NCBI GenBank assembly: GCA_016712505.1
Contig: JADJQY010000005.1
Span: forward strand, 1-64,000
From: Candidatus Eiseniibacteriota bacterium
Lineage (GTDB): Bacteria > Eisenbacteria > RBG-16-71-46 > CAIMUX01
DNA length: 64,000 nucleotides
Direction of reading: 5' to 3'
The position numbers were made by a program, and so were the translations under genes. Below, in pieces: positions 10,583-20,919 of the stretch. A model generated the notes under the pieces. That model had not been told where the DNA came from, searched no databases, and saw only the letters and a program-made list of their open reading frames with translations. Each line of letters opens with the position of its first letter. The stretch's first letter is position 1.

Positions 10583-11867
10583 GGACTTGGCCCTCCTCGC
10601 CGAACGCTTTCGAACTCTCGGCAACCTCGATGCTCAAGCCCCAAACGGCACCACCGGGCAAGCGGCACGTCCTTTCCTCCGACGATTCACTCGGTGGATG
10701 CTCAGTCTTGCCTTTGCTAGCTGGGCTCGCATCAGGCAGGTCTGCCCCAATTCCCCCCCAGGACAATCGACCCGCGAAACGAGTCCGTCAATCTCCATTT
10801 CCCGAGTACCGCCAGCGGGTCGCTCCAGATGAGCTTGTGTCTCGGTTCCGCCGTTGCGGTTGCCGCCGCCGCCCGCTACGCCCGGTTCCGCGCCGGTGCG
10901 AGTGGTGCACGGACTTACCCCGACGCTTGCCTTGTGAAGTCCTCTGACTCCTTGGAGCCAACCGTCTCCAGCTCGCCGGCAGCGGCGAGGTCTGCAAGAT
11001 CCGCGCTCGTTTGGGTCGGCCCAGCCGTTCGCCTCTTCACCGAGGGCAACATGCCGTTTGGGCGTTGCAGCTCCCGGGCGATGCTCAGGCCAGCAGGGCG
11101 CTTCTGCAGGGGGCGGTAGTGGCAGCATGCGCGCAATCTGGGTCTGCTCGGTGCGGCACGAAACGGCCGCAGGCACACCTGGAAGGCGAGAAGTTCGGAG
11201 AGTCTCAGGCTCGCTGGATCAACATTCGAATCTGCCCGGATCGAGGGGTGTGGGAACGGCCGTCCGTGATGCAGGCGTCGGCGTGTCATCAAAGCGATCG
11301 TCCCGAGGATCCCTAGCGCGATGCGGGGGATGAGAACAACCGCAAGGAGTTGCTGCCCTGCCGGGCTGGAGCACGCAGGTGAGGAGGCTGATCGGCTTCG
11401 AGAAGCCGCGCCGATCAACTCGCCTGTCGAGAAAGTGGCGGTAGTCCGATCCTGTTGCGGGCGAGAATGTCGCCGCGATCAGCCTTGCTGAGCGGCGCTT
11501 GCTGCGGAGTTGTCGTCCGAGGTGTTCGACTGGCCAGTCGAACAGAGCTTCACCCGACGGAGGGCGGTCAAGCCCAGAGCTTGTGGTCGCGATGCGCTGT
11601 CGTGGGGGTTGGGAGGCCGGGCGAGATCATCCGGCACGATGCCTTCCGCAGCGATCCTCGACCAGCTGCCACCAGCAGGGGATGCGGCGGCGGTCCATGA
11701 GGTGTCCGGGCTGGTAGCACGGCATGTCGAGCGGACGACTCTACAACCCGCGCAACTTCGCATCGCCGATCCGCGTGGGTGGTCGGACCAGGGGAACTCA
11801 CGCCCGCCAGCACGAACCCGAGTTCAGGGGCGAGCTCGGCTTCGCGGCGGCTACGGCGCGACATCTC
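10583..11867. other. About 1.3 kb without a supportable gene
   Basis: Both strands contain only short open frames with no recognisable motif. A minus-strand piece around 11,340 (LLAVVLIPRIALGILGTIAL) could be a membrane segment, and another near 11,000 (SADLADLAAAGELETVGSKE) looks weakly protein-like, but they are in different frames and cannot be joined into a family. Given the density of indels from 1 to 11,867, a broken gene here is possible but not demonstrable. No RNA gene was recognised. Confidence 0.5.
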
Positions 11868-13097
11868 CTAGTAGTCGAACCGGTGCACCGCCACGTTCAT
11901 GAGCAGGCCGAGGGCGGCCATCATGGTCAGCAGGAACGTGCCGCCGTAGCTGACGAAGGGGAGGGGTAGGCCGGTGACGGGAAAGAGGCCCATGGTCATG
12001 GCCATGTTGACCGAGGCGTGGTAGAAGACCAGGCCGCCGATGCCGACGGCGAGGAGACTGGCGAAGGGACTGCGGGCTTGTTTGGCGATCTCGATCGCGC
12101 GGTAGACGAGGGTGCCGAAGGCGAGGACCACGAGGGCGGCGCCGACGAAGCCGAACTCCTCTCCGATCACCGAGAAGATGAAGTCGTTGTGCTGCATCGG
12201 GAGATAGGCGAGCGCTTTCTGGCTGCCCTGGAGATATCCCTTGCCGAAGACGCCGCCGGAACCGAGGGCGATGCGCGATTGGAGTCCTTGGTAACCGGCG
12301 CCGGAGGGGTCGGCCTCGGGGTTCAGGAACGACTCGATGCGGGCCTGCTGGTAGGGATGGAGTTTGGAGATCACCAGCGGGGCGGCGATGTGCAAACCGA
12401 CGTGAAAGACGAGGAAGCCGGCGAGCACCCAGTGCGAGAGGCGACTCTTCACGAAGGCGACGACCCCGATGGCGATGAAGGCGAGCCAGAGGATCAGGTG
12501 GTGTACGAGCACGAGGCCGATCACCGGGGAGACGAGCGCGAAGAGGGCGAGGCGGGGCATGCCGGCCCAGAGCATCATCGGGACGGCGAGGCCGGGGAAC
12601 GAGCCGGAGGTGCCGAGATCGGGCTCCTTGAGTACGAGCAGAGTGGGAACCCCTACCCCGAAGAGGGTGAGGAGGAGCGTCCTGGGTTGCGTGAGATCGA
12701 CCCGCTTGCCGGCGAGAAAGCGCGCGAAGCTGGCGGCAAAGGCGAGCTTGGCCATCTCGGAGGGTTGAAACGTGATAGGTCCGGCGCGGAACCAGCGCTT
12801 GGCGCCGTAGTGCTCCTCCCCCATCAGCAAAACGAGCAGCAAGAAGAAGAGGGTGATGCCGAAGCCGGCGTAGGACCAGTCCTCCCAGAGCCGGAGCGGA
12901 GTGAAGAGACAGACGGCAAACACGACCAGTCCGAGGAAGAGATAGAAGAAGTGCTTCACGAAGTAGCCGTGGCGCGGATTGTCCGGCAGGTGCGTGGCGC
13001 TGTAAACGGTCATCACGCCGATCACCAGGAGCACGAGCGCCGCCAAGGAGAGAATCCAGTCCCAGCGTTGGCGGTAGATGCGGGGCACTCCGAACAT
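11868..13097 (-). CDS. rodA: SEDS peptidoglycan glycosyltransferase RodA
   Basis: The 409-residue protein has about ten transmembrane segments and the FtsW/RodA/SpoVE signatures: GAKRWFRAGPITFQPSE around 98-115, LKEPDLGTS, the large loop FLNPEADPSGAGYQGLQS with its catalytic Asp, GSGGVFGKGYLQGSQK, PMQHNDFIFSVIGEEFGF and the final VSYGGTF. RodA polymerises lipid II into glycan strands for side-wall growth, working with the transpeptidase encoded immediately upstream. Its start abuts the mrdA stop at 13,097, so the two are translationally coupled. It is the last gene of the mreBCD-mrdA-rodA operon. Length and motifs are normal. Confidence 0.97.
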   Translation of the reverse strand: MFGVPRIYRQRWDWILSLAALVLLVIGVMTVYSATHLPDNPRHGYFVKHFFYLFLGLVVFAVCLFTPLRLWEDWSYAGFGITLFFLLLVLLMGEEHYGAKRWFRAGPITFQPSEMAKLAFAASFARFLAGKRVDLTQPRTLLLTLFGVGVPTLLVLKEPDLGTSGSFPGLAVPMMLWAGMPRLALFALVSPVIGLVLVHHLILWLAFIAIGVVAFVKSRLSHWVLAGFLVFHVGLHIAAPLVISKLHPYQQARIESFLNPEADPSGAGYQGLQSRIALGSGGVFGKGYLQGSQKALAYLPMQHNDFIFSVIGEEFGFVGAALVVLAFGTLVYRAIEIAKQARSPFASLLAVGIGGLVFYHASVNMAMTMGLFPVTGLPLPFVSYGGTFLLTMMAALGLLMNVAVHRFDY

Positions 13098-15035
13098 CAG
13101 TCTCCCTCGATCCCGAAGCCGCTCAGGTCCTCGTCGACCAGCGAGATCGGCGCGTCGGGCTGGAGCAGCGCGGCCATCACCCGTTGCGCGACCGGTGCCG
13201 CGACCGAGCCGCCGTGGCCCGCTTCCTCGATCACCACCGCCACGACGATGCGCGGGTCGTCGACCGGAGCGTAGCAGACGAAGAGAGCGTGGTCCTCACC
13301 GTGCGGATTCTGCGCCGTGCCGGTCTTTCCGGCGATCCGGAACTGACCGACCTTGGCCCGACCGCCGGTGCCGCCAGCATCCATCACCACGCGCTCCATC
13401 GCCGCCTGGACCAGCGCGAGGTCGGCCGCGTTCGAGGGGAGGCGATCGATCTCCCAGTTCTCCTCGCTCGCATCGCGCAGCACCTTGCCGTCAGGCTCCT
13501 GCACGCGGAGCAGGAGGTGCGGCTTGATCACCCGGCCGCCGTTGGCGATGGCGGCGGTGAAACGGGCCAGCGAGGCGGGGGTCTGGAGCACCTCCCCCTG
13601 GCCGATCGCCACGTTGAGCGCGGCCCCCTTGTGCACTCCGGCCTTGCCGTAGCGTTCCGCGTACCACTCGGGCGTCGGGATCAGGTTGTTTCGCTCCTGC
13701 GGCAGATCGATGCCGGTCCGCTCGTTCATGTGGCACTTCTCGGCGAAGCGGGCCAGGCGATCGACGCCGAGCGCGATGCCGACCTGGTAGTAGTAGACAT
13801 CGCAGGAGCGGGCCAGGGCATCGAGCAGCGCGAGCGAGCCATGCCCGGCGCGCCGCCAGCATCCGAAGGTGCGATTGCCATAGTGGTAGCCGCCGCCGCA
13901 ACCGGAGAAGTGGCGCGTGGCGTCGATGACTCCCGCGTCGAGACCGGCCAGCGAGGTGAGGCACTTGAAGGTCGAACCGGGCGGATAGGAGGCCTGGATC
14001 GCACGATTGAGTAGCGGCGGGTGATTCGGGTCGGAGAGACGCCGCCACTCCTCGTGCGAGATCCCCTTGAGGAAGAGATTCGGGTCGAACGATGGGCGAC
14101 TGGCCAGGGCGAGCACGTCTCCGTTCCGCGGGTCGATGGCGATCAGGCCCGAGGCCGGAGGCGGATCATCGTCCGCGGGGATCAGGGCACCGTCGGCCAC
14201 CGCGAGCACCGTGCGGGGCTTGCGTCCATGGGCGCGAATCTCGTCCAGGGCCTTCTCGGCCGCGCGCTGGAGCCGGGCATCGATCGTGAGATAGAGATCG
14301 TGGCCGGGCGACGCGGGGACGGAGGGCAGTTCGGGAAAGTAGTGGGTCCGGCGGCGGAAGGCATCGACCTCGACGAACGCTTCGCCGTCGCGCCCGCGCA
14401 GTTCGGCCTCGTAGAACTTCTCGATCCCGGCCTGCCCGATCAGATCGCCGGGATGGTAGGGATCGGGCCGTTCCTTCGCGAGATCGTCCTCCCCCACCTC
14501 GCCGAGGTAGCCGAGGAGGTGGCCGGCGAACACGCCCCCAGGATAGCGACGGCTCGACTCGGTCTCGACCTGTACCCCCCGGGAGGCGGTCCATCCGCTC
14601 TTCCAGTTGCGCCACCTGCTCGAAGCTGAGGTTGCGCGCGATCGGGATCGGACGATTGGAGTGGCGCTTGAGCCGCTCGACTTCGAGGGCGAGCGCGTTC
14701 GGCTCGCGGCCGAGCACCTCGGCCAGACTCGCGACCACCGGCAGATAGGCGTCCTTTCGCCGCTTGAGCGCCCGATCGGCCAGGTCGAGGGTCACGCGAT
14801 AGGTCGGAACGTTGTCGGCCAGGACCTCGCCGTTGCGATCGAAGATCCGTCCCCGCTCGGCGCGGAGGATCTGCCGATCGACTCGGTTCTCTTCCGCCAG
14901 GGCGAGGAAGTGATCGCTGCGCACCATCTGGAGCCAGGCCAGGCGACCGATCAGAAGGAGGATCGCCGCCGCGACCAGGAGCGCGAGATCGCGCGCCCGT
15001 TCGGCGCGCGCGTCCGGGCCGAAGTCACGAGGCAC
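13097..15035 (-). CDS. mrdA: Penicillin-binding protein 2 (elongasome transpeptidase), one frameshift
   Basis: The N-terminal frame from a GTG at 15,035 encodes a membrane anchor (LALLVAAAILLLIGRLAWLQ) and the pedestal motif RAERGRIFDRNGEVLADN. At a run of six C (14,575-14,580) the frame breaks: dropping one base gives LPGVQVETESSRRYPGGVFA and joins to the transpeptidase frame ending at 13,097. That part has IQASYPPGSTFKCLT (active-site SxxK), the SCDVYYYQVG SxN-type motif and RIAGKTGTAQN (KTG). The GTG start overlaps mreD by 11 bases. PBP2 cross-links glycan made by RodA. An essential gene broken only in a homopolymer argues for a sequencing error rather than real loss. Confidence 0.93.
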
Positions 15036-15522
15036 TGAGGAGCCAGTCCTTTCGTCCCAGGAGCAAACTGACTCCCTTGGAAAGCGGCGGGACGAGGATC
15101 GAGGTGTAAATCGCTCCCGGCAGGCCATAGCGGAGCCACATGCCGAGACCATCACCATGACCGGAGAGCGCCATCCAGATGACCCGCAACGTCTCGGAGG
15201 TGAGCGCGGCGAGGAACAGCACGACGGCGAGCACGATCGGGTTGTTTCGATCGATCTGACGCGAGAGGCGGCCGAGCACGATGCCGGTGACCGCCAGGGC
15301 GAAGGCGTTCATCCCGAGCGACTCCGGAGACTCGACATCGAGCAGCAGCCCGAGGGCGAAGCCGGTCCAGACTCCCCAGGTCATCCCCCGCCGGATCGCG
15401 ACCCAGAAGAGGAGCGCCACGAAGAGATCGGGCATTACCCCGAAGACGGCGATCCGTGGCACCCAGGTCGCCTGGCAAACGAGCAGGATGAACGTGATGA
15501 CAATGAGGCGGGCGTACTTCAT
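15025..15522 (-). CDS. mreD: Rod shape-determining protein MreD
   Basis: A 165-residue protein starting MKYARLIVITFILLVCQ with five or six hydrophobic segments, the usual size and topology of MreD. A pattern typical of the family is visible in the middle (GVMPDLFVALLFWVAIRRG, and GFALGLLLDVESPESLGMNA with the conserved G-D-x-x-S region). It stabilises the MreB-MreC assembly in the inner membrane. Ends overlapping the mrdA start, 70 bases after mreC. It stops with TGA, which shows UGA is an ordinary stop in this genome. Confidence 0.93.
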   Translation of the reverse strand: MKYARLIVITFILLVCQATWVPRIAVFGVMPDLFVALLFWVAIRRGMTWGVWTGFALGLLLDVESPESLGMNAFALAVTGIVLGRLSRQIDRNNPIVLAVVLFLAALTSETLRVIWMALSGHGDGLGMWLRYGLPGAIYTSILVPPLSKGVSLLLGRKDWLLSAS

Positions 15523-15592
15523 CGGCCGATCCGGGACGAATGGGCGTGGGGCAAAATCACCGACGCCGGCACGAGGCGGTTCATCGCTCCCC

Positions 15593-16570
15593 CTATGGGG
15601 TCGGCGCGGGGCCGCTCGCGAAGGTCTCCGACGGCAGCGGATCCTGGCGCGAGAGGGTGCGGGCGGGGTCGAGCGGGAAGAGCGCGGAGGTCTCTTCCAT
15701 CTCGGGGCGAAGCATCGGCGGCTGCAGCAGGATGAACACCTCCTCGGCCCGGGCCAGGGAGGAGGCGGGCTGGACCGCGATCTGACGGAGCAGTCCTCCG
15801 CGGCGATCACTCGTCGCTCCCATCACCCAGCCGACCAGGAGACCGCGCGGGAAGACCGCACCGAGACCGGAGGTCACGATCCGATCGCCGACCTGCCAGT
15901 CGGACTGCGACGAGATTCCCTGCAGGACCAGAGGCGCGCTCCCATCGGCCCGCCACTTCACGATCCCCTCCTCACGGCTCCGCTGATTGATCACCCTCAC
16001 CGCGACGTTCCGATGCTTGAGCCCCTCGACCCGGGTGACCGAACCACGCACCGCGGAGACGCGGCCGATCAGACCGTCGGCACAGACCACCGGCATGCCG
16101 GAAGAGACGCGGGAGGGATCGGAGGGGCGTACCAGGACGACGTCACCGTACTTCTCCCGTCCGCGGCCGACCACCGTGGCCGGGAGCAGCTCGTAGTCGG
16201 CGCGCCGCTCGAAGCCGAGCAGCAGGCGAAGCCGTCGGTTCTCTGCTTCGGTCTCGATCCGCTGATTCTCCGCTCCCCCCTTCTCGGCCTCCTGCTTCTT
16301 GTAGCGGGCGAGCTCGTGGGCGCTGGCCAGCGACCGCGGACCCCAACCGACGGCGGCGCGGAACGGGAGGAAGGCCGAGTGCTCGAGGAACGCGGCGAGT
16401 CCCTCGCGGTTGGATTTTCCGAGCGGAATGAGCGACAGAGAGAGGAGTACGGCCAAGACAGGCCCCCACCACAGCCGCAAACGGGCCTGGGCGCTACGCG
16501 AGGGTCTGAGGCTTCGGATGCGAAGAGGTCTCACGCGCCTTCGTGTCGGGTCCCTGGGAACGGCCGCCAC
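15593..16570 (-). CDS. mreC: Rod shape-determining protein MreC
   Basis: The 325-residue protein has a basic cytoplasmic N-terminus, one transmembrane helix (WWGPVLAVLLSLSLIPLG, about 34-52), a coiled-coil stretch (ARYKKQEAEKGGAENQR to AENRRLRLLLGFE) and a periplasmic double beta-barrel with ATVVGRG, VVCADGLIGRVSAV, VEGLKHRNVAVRVI and DRIVTSGLGAVFPRGLLVG. This is the standard MreC layout. It bridges cytoplasmic MreB to periplasmic PBP2. It lies 38 bases downstream of mreB and has a proline-rich C-terminal tail that is probably unstructured. Confidence 0.95.
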   Translation of the reverse strand: MAAVPRDPTRRRVRPLRIRSLRPSRSAQARLRLWWGPVLAVLLSLSLIPLGKSNREGLAAFLEHSAFLPFRAAVGWGPRSLASAHELARYKKQEAEKGGAENQRIETEAENRRLRLLLGFERRADYELLPATVVGRGREKYGDVVLVRPSDPSRVSSGMPVVCADGLIGRVSAVRGSVTRVEGLKHRNVAVRVINQRSREEGIVKWRADGSAPLVLQGISSQSDWQVGDRIVTSGLGAVFPRGLLVGWVMGATSDRRGGLLRQIAVQPASSLARAEEVFILLQPPMLRPEMEETSALFPLDPARTLSRQDPLPSETFASGPAPTP

Positions 16571-16608
16571 CGGTCAACCGGCGGCGGGGCGAGCGATCTT
16601 GGTCTCGG

Positions 16609-17640
<1,032 letters not shown>

Positions 17641-18058
17641 CCCTTCTCCGGACGGTCGGGCGGCGCGCCCTTTCCGTCGGCTGGAGTTTGATCGGCGCGT
17701 GCGCAGAAATGCGCACGCCGGTCTCGTTAGTCGTGACCGAGGATCGCCGGTTTCAGGTCAGTGATCGCCGGTTTCAGATCAGAGATCAGCTGCACGCCGA
17801 GAAAAAGCGTATTCCGTAAGGATCCGACACGCGAGCGAACAGCCTTCGCCATCCTGCATCCCTACAGGCCCTGCGATCCGGCTGCATCTCCCCCGATCCG
17901 ACTGGAACCTTCCGATTCGACCGGGACCCGCCCATCCGACCGGATTCTGCAGCCAGCGGCCCAGAGGGACCAGCCCCATGCGAAGGTCTTCGGCATCCTG
18001 GCCGGGCGGCGCAAGATAAGCAAACCCTAGGTGGGCTGGCAATTGATTTGCGCCAGCC
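17641..18058. promoter_or_regulatory. mreB upstream region with hairpin and iterated motifs
   Basis: No gene is supported in these 418 bases. Three structures are seen. (1) A perfect 9-bp stem with a four-base loop, arms 17,697-17,705 and 17,710-17,718, lying 57-78 bases before the mreB start. (2) A direct repeat of GATCGCCGGTTTCAG at 17,742-17,756 and 17,763-17,777, period 21. (3) A looser series of ATCCG-type boxes at 17,875, 17,895, 17,914 and 17,933, spaced 19-20 bases, the last inside an ATCCG-AC-CGGAT inverted repeat. Helical spacing suggests protein-binding sites controlling the mre operon or the divergent gene. Confidence 0.4.
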
Positions 18059-18952
18059 TTGACCGGCTTTGAGGCGGTTGTTAGCCTGACCCCCGGCTCG
18101 CCGGCATCGGGTGCTGGCGCAAAGACAAGGGAGGAACCCTGGTTGCAGGCGCGGCAGCGAACCCACGTCCCGGCCCCCGACAGCCCTGACCGCTTCGCCC
18201 GTTCACCCCTGCGGGGGGCGTCGCGAATCCGGCTTGCCCCGCCCGGCGGCGGCTGGCCGTCCTTGGGTCTAGGCGGCCGCGCGGCGCCCAATCCACTCCT
18301 GCTTGGGTTCAGCGTGCTGCTGGGACTCGGGTTTGCGGTGCTGCCCGGGATTACCCCGCGCTGTCACGCCCAGTCCTCCTGGTCCAAGCTGCCGACGGCC
18401 CGCGAACGGGCACCTCGCGAACGGGCACCTCGCGAACAGGGCGAGGAGGGTCGGTCGCGCCACGACGAGGCGGGCAGGTCGACGGCTCCGGCCCCGCGGG
18501 AAGAGCAGATTCTGCAGGGGACGGTCCGGGATGCCCAGGGCGCGCCACTGCGCGGCGTCCGGATCTCGATTTTCGTCGACGGCCGAGCAGCGGCCCAGGG
18601 GGTTACCGATCCGCAGGGTGGGTATGCGCTCGCCCTTTCGTTCGACCCGACGCGCGACCCCACGATCGTGGCGGTCTACACTCCGTCTCAGGAGGAACTG
18701 GCGGGCGAGTACCTGTTGCTGCGGGAGACGGAGGCCGGGTCGGCGCTCTGGGGCCCCTGTATCCCCCGCGCGGCGTTCGGTTCGCGGCAGGAAGGAGAGG
18801 CCCGAAGGGATGACGCGTCGATCGCTGAGGGGACGACGATCTACGACCTGACCCTGATTTCGGGGTGGGATCGCCGGGCGGCCCAGCTGGAATCGGATTG
18901 CTGGCGGGATGACCGCATGAAGCCGCCCGCCGGCGCGGCGCGAACGGAGTGA
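18059..18952 (+). CDS. Secreted protein with carboxypeptidase-regulatory-like domain
   Basis: The C-terminal half encodes a CarboxypepD_reg-type beta-sandwich: ILQGTVRDAQGAPLRGVRIS, then a VTDPQGGYALAL strand pair, common in exported proteins as a transthyretin-like module. Before it lies a signal-peptide-like stretch (LLLGFSVLLGLGFAVLPG followed by CHAQSS) and a low-complexity charged linker built from a 15-base tandem repeat (ERAPRERAPRE). The start is uncertain: the longest frame begins with TTG at 18,059, but a start between about 18,200 and 18,314 would place the signal peptide at the N-terminus. No enzymatic domain is present. Divergent from mreB. Confidence 0.6.
   Translation: MTGFEAVVSLTPGSPASGAGAKTREEPWLQARQRTHVPAPDSPDRFARSPLRGASRIRLAPPGGGWPSLGLGGRAAPNPLLLGFSVLLGLGFAVLPGITPRCHAQSSWSKLPTARERAPRERAPREQGEEGRSRHDEAGRSTAPAPREEQILQGTVRDAQGAPLRGVRISIFVDGRAAAQGVTDPQGGYALALSFDPTRDPTIVAVYTPSQEELAGEYLLLRETEAGSALWGPCIPRAAFGSRQEGEARRDDASIAEGTTIYDLTLISGWDRRAAQLESDCWRDDRMKPPAGAARTE
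18401..18445 (+). repeat. 15-bp tandem repeat in coding linker
   Basis: Two exact copies of a 15-base unit (18,401-18,415 and 18,416-18,430, unit CGCGAACGGGCACCT) followed by a diverged third. The unit is in frame, adding five residues (R-E-R-A-P) per copy to the linker of the secreted protein. Confidence 0.7.
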
Positions 18953-19099
18953 GTCCGGTCGGAAAGAACTGCTCTCGGGAGGCTGAACCTGAGAGCGCGA
19001 GACTTGAAATCGACTCGGTCGACGCGCGCGGCGCGTCTGCACCGGGCGATCGGTGAATCGTCCACCGGGGGTTGGTGTGGCGTTTGGAGGGGATCCGCA

Positions 19100-20770
19100 A
19101 TGTTCCTGAGAGTTCATTTCGATCGTTGCTGCAGCGCCCCGATCGTGGGCGCGCCTGAAGATGGCCCCTGCGGGGACCAGACGGGTACTCCCGCGCCGGG
19201 TCGTCGAGGCTGGGTGCCCGGACTCGCGCTGGTCTTCGGCCTCGCGCTGTTCGCCGGCTGCGGCGGGGACGACCCGCCCCCACCGGTGGAACCCAACCCC
19301 GACCCGCCGGCCGCGGTGCGGAACCTTTACGTGAGCGACATCTCGAGCACGTCGGTCTCACTCGCCTGGAGCGACGTCTCGGACGACGAGACCGGCTTCC
19401 GGTTGGAACGCGCTTCGGGCGCGAACTTCGCCCAGATCGACACGGTCGGTGCAAACGTAGAGGCGTTCGTCGACGCCGGGGTGCAGAGTGGCGCGACCTA
19501 CCAGTACCGGGTGGTCGCCTATCGCCGGAACACGCCGACCCAGACCTCGACCGCCGATCCCTCGAATCAGGTCTCGATCACGGCGGCGGCCAATCAGCGA
19601 CCGGAAATGCCGAGCGCCCCCTCCCCCGCGGACGGAGCGGTAGAGGTCGATCCGGCGGAAGCTCAGGCGTTGACCTGGACCGGCGGCGACGCCGACGGCG
19701 ACGCGGTTAGCTACGACGTCTACTTCGGGGCGAGTCGCGGCGCGCTCAAGCTGGAGGCAACCCAGCAGGCAACCAGTTGGACCCCGACCACCGCCCTGGC
19801 CCGCAACGGCGCCTATTTCTGGCAGGTGATCGCGCACGATGCGAAGGGAGTTTCGAACCCCTCCCCGATCTGGGGTTTCGTCACCGAAGTCGACCGGGCC
19901 TCGGTGCCGTTCGGCGCCTTCGTGATGGGGGCGGATACGCTGGAGTTCAAGCATCCGGGGAGCCCGGTCCTGGTGAGCGATTTCAACATCGATCGGTACG
20001 AAGTGACCAACGCGCAGTACATCGCCTTCCTCAACCAGTCGCTGGCCCGCGGGACGGTGATCGTGCGCGCGGGCAGCGTGCTCGAGACGCGGCTTCTGCG
20101 CACCTTGTGCCAGGTCTACGCCGCCGATCCCACGCGCGGTGATCCCGATTCCGGCATCCGCTATCTGGCCGGCGAGCAGGTGTTCGTGGCGGTGGACGGC
20201 CGCGAGTCGTTCCCGGTCTCCGAGGTCTCGTGGCACGGCGCTGACGCCTACGCGCGTTTCTACCAGCGGCGACTGCCGACCGAAGCGGAGTGGGAGAAGG
20301 CGGCCCGCGGCACCAGCCGGGAGTTCGGATTCGAGATCGGGCAGACCGGCGATACCATCGGCGTCGGCTTCCGCTACCCCTGGGGGAACCCGCGCGATCT
20401 GGCCAGCGGCAACTTCTCGTCGTCGGGCGACCCGTACGAGAATCAGGGCGCGGTGGCCACCACGCCGGTCGGCTTCTATGACGGCACCACCCGCCCCGGC
20501 GGCTACGTGACGCACAACGGGGCCAGCGCCTACGGCCTGTTCGACATGGCGGGTAACCTCTGGGAGTGGACCAACGATCCCTACGGCCTCTACCGCCGAC
20601 CGCACGCTTCGCCCCCACCGGGGTCGTCGAATTTCAACGTGGTCCGGGGCGGGAGCTACAAGCAACGCGTCGACAGCGCCACGGTCTGGAACCGGAGCTA
20701 TCTCGAGCCGACGGTGACCGACGCGTCGGTGGGATTCCGCACCGCGGCGAACGGACTCCTCCCGGATTGA
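19100..20770 (+). CDS. Lipoprotein with fibronectin type III and formylglycine-generating-enzyme-like (SUMF1) domain
   Basis: Start at 19,100 has GGAGGGG about six bases upstream. A hydrophobic segment ends in lipobox LALFAGC, then a proline-rich linker. Domains: fibronectin III (AVRNLYVSDISSTSVSLAWS, YQYRVVAYRR), a second Ig-like module (DADGDAVSYDVYFGASRG), then an FGE-sulfatase domain from about residue 265 (FVMGADTL, IDRYEVTNAQYIAFLN, VSEVSWHGADAYARFY, RRLPTEAEWEKAARG, GLFDMAGNLWEWTND, VVRGGSYKQRV, VGFRTA). The catalytic cysteines of true formylglycine enzymes are not evident, so this is more likely one of the many SUMF1-fold surface or binding lipoproteins than a sulfatase activator. A terminator follows. 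Confidence 0.85.
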   Translation: MFLRVHFDRCCSAPIVGAPEDGPCGDQTGTPAPGRRGWVPGLALVFGLALFAGCGGDDPPPPVEPNPDPPAAVRNLYVSDISSTSVSLAWSDVSDDETGFRLERASGANFAQIDTVGANVEAFVDAGVQSGATYQYRVVAYRRNTPTQTSTADPSNQVSITAAANQRPEMPSAPSPADGAVEVDPAEAQALTWTGGDADGDAVSYDVYFGASRGALKLEATQQATSWTPTTALARNGAYFWQVIAHDAKGVSNPSPIWGFVTEVDRASVPFGAFVMGADTLEFKHPGSPVLVSDFNIDRYEVTNAQYIAFLNQSLARGTVIVRAGSVLETRLLRTLCQVYAADPTRGDPDSGIRYLAGEQVFVAVDGRESFPVSEVSWHGADAYARFYQRRLPTEAEWEKAARGTSREFGFEIGQTGDTIGVGFRYPWGNPRDLASGNFSSSGDPYENQGAVATTPVGFYDGTTRPGGYVTHNGASAYGLFDMAGNLWEWTNDPYGLYRRPHASPPPGSSNFNVVRGGSYKQRVDSATVWNRSYLEPTVTDASVGFRTAANGLLPD

Positions 20771-20820
20771 TCGCCGGGAGCAAGCGGGGGCGCGATCGAA
20801 CGCCTCTGGGGTAAGAGACG

Positions 20821-20858
20821 AAAGCGGCGCGAGAGGACGACTCCCGGGCCGCTTTTTT
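20821..20858 (+). terminator. Rho-independent terminator
   Basis: Arms AAAGCGGC (20,821-20,828) and GCCGCTTT (20,848-20,855), ending in a run of six T (20,853-20,858), 50 bases after the SUMF1 lipoprotein stop. Confidence 0.8.
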
Positions 20859-20906
20859 CATGGGGCGCTATTTTCATGGGGCGCTTCTCTCATGGGGTGA
20901 GGCGCC
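20859..20906. repeat. Triple 16-bp direct repeat
   Basis: CATGGGGCGC-type units start at 20,859, 20,875 and 20,891 with an exact 16-base period; the third is diverged. They lie between the terminator and the end of proC on the other strand. Confidence 0.6.
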
Positions 20907-20919
20907 CGAGCCTGCTCGG

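Noticed and set aside
12018..13274. Long open frame on the plus strand opposite rodA
   Set aside because: It is the complement of rodA, rich in Glu/Gly/Asp, a common artefact in high-GC genes, and has no family signature.
17779..18291. Minus-strand frame upstream of mreB
   Set aside because: No motif, overlaps the regulatory region and the divergent gene.
19100..20770. True formylglycine-generating enzyme
   Set aside because: The SUMF1 fold is clear but the copper-binding cysteine pair is not evident and no sulfatase gene is nearby.
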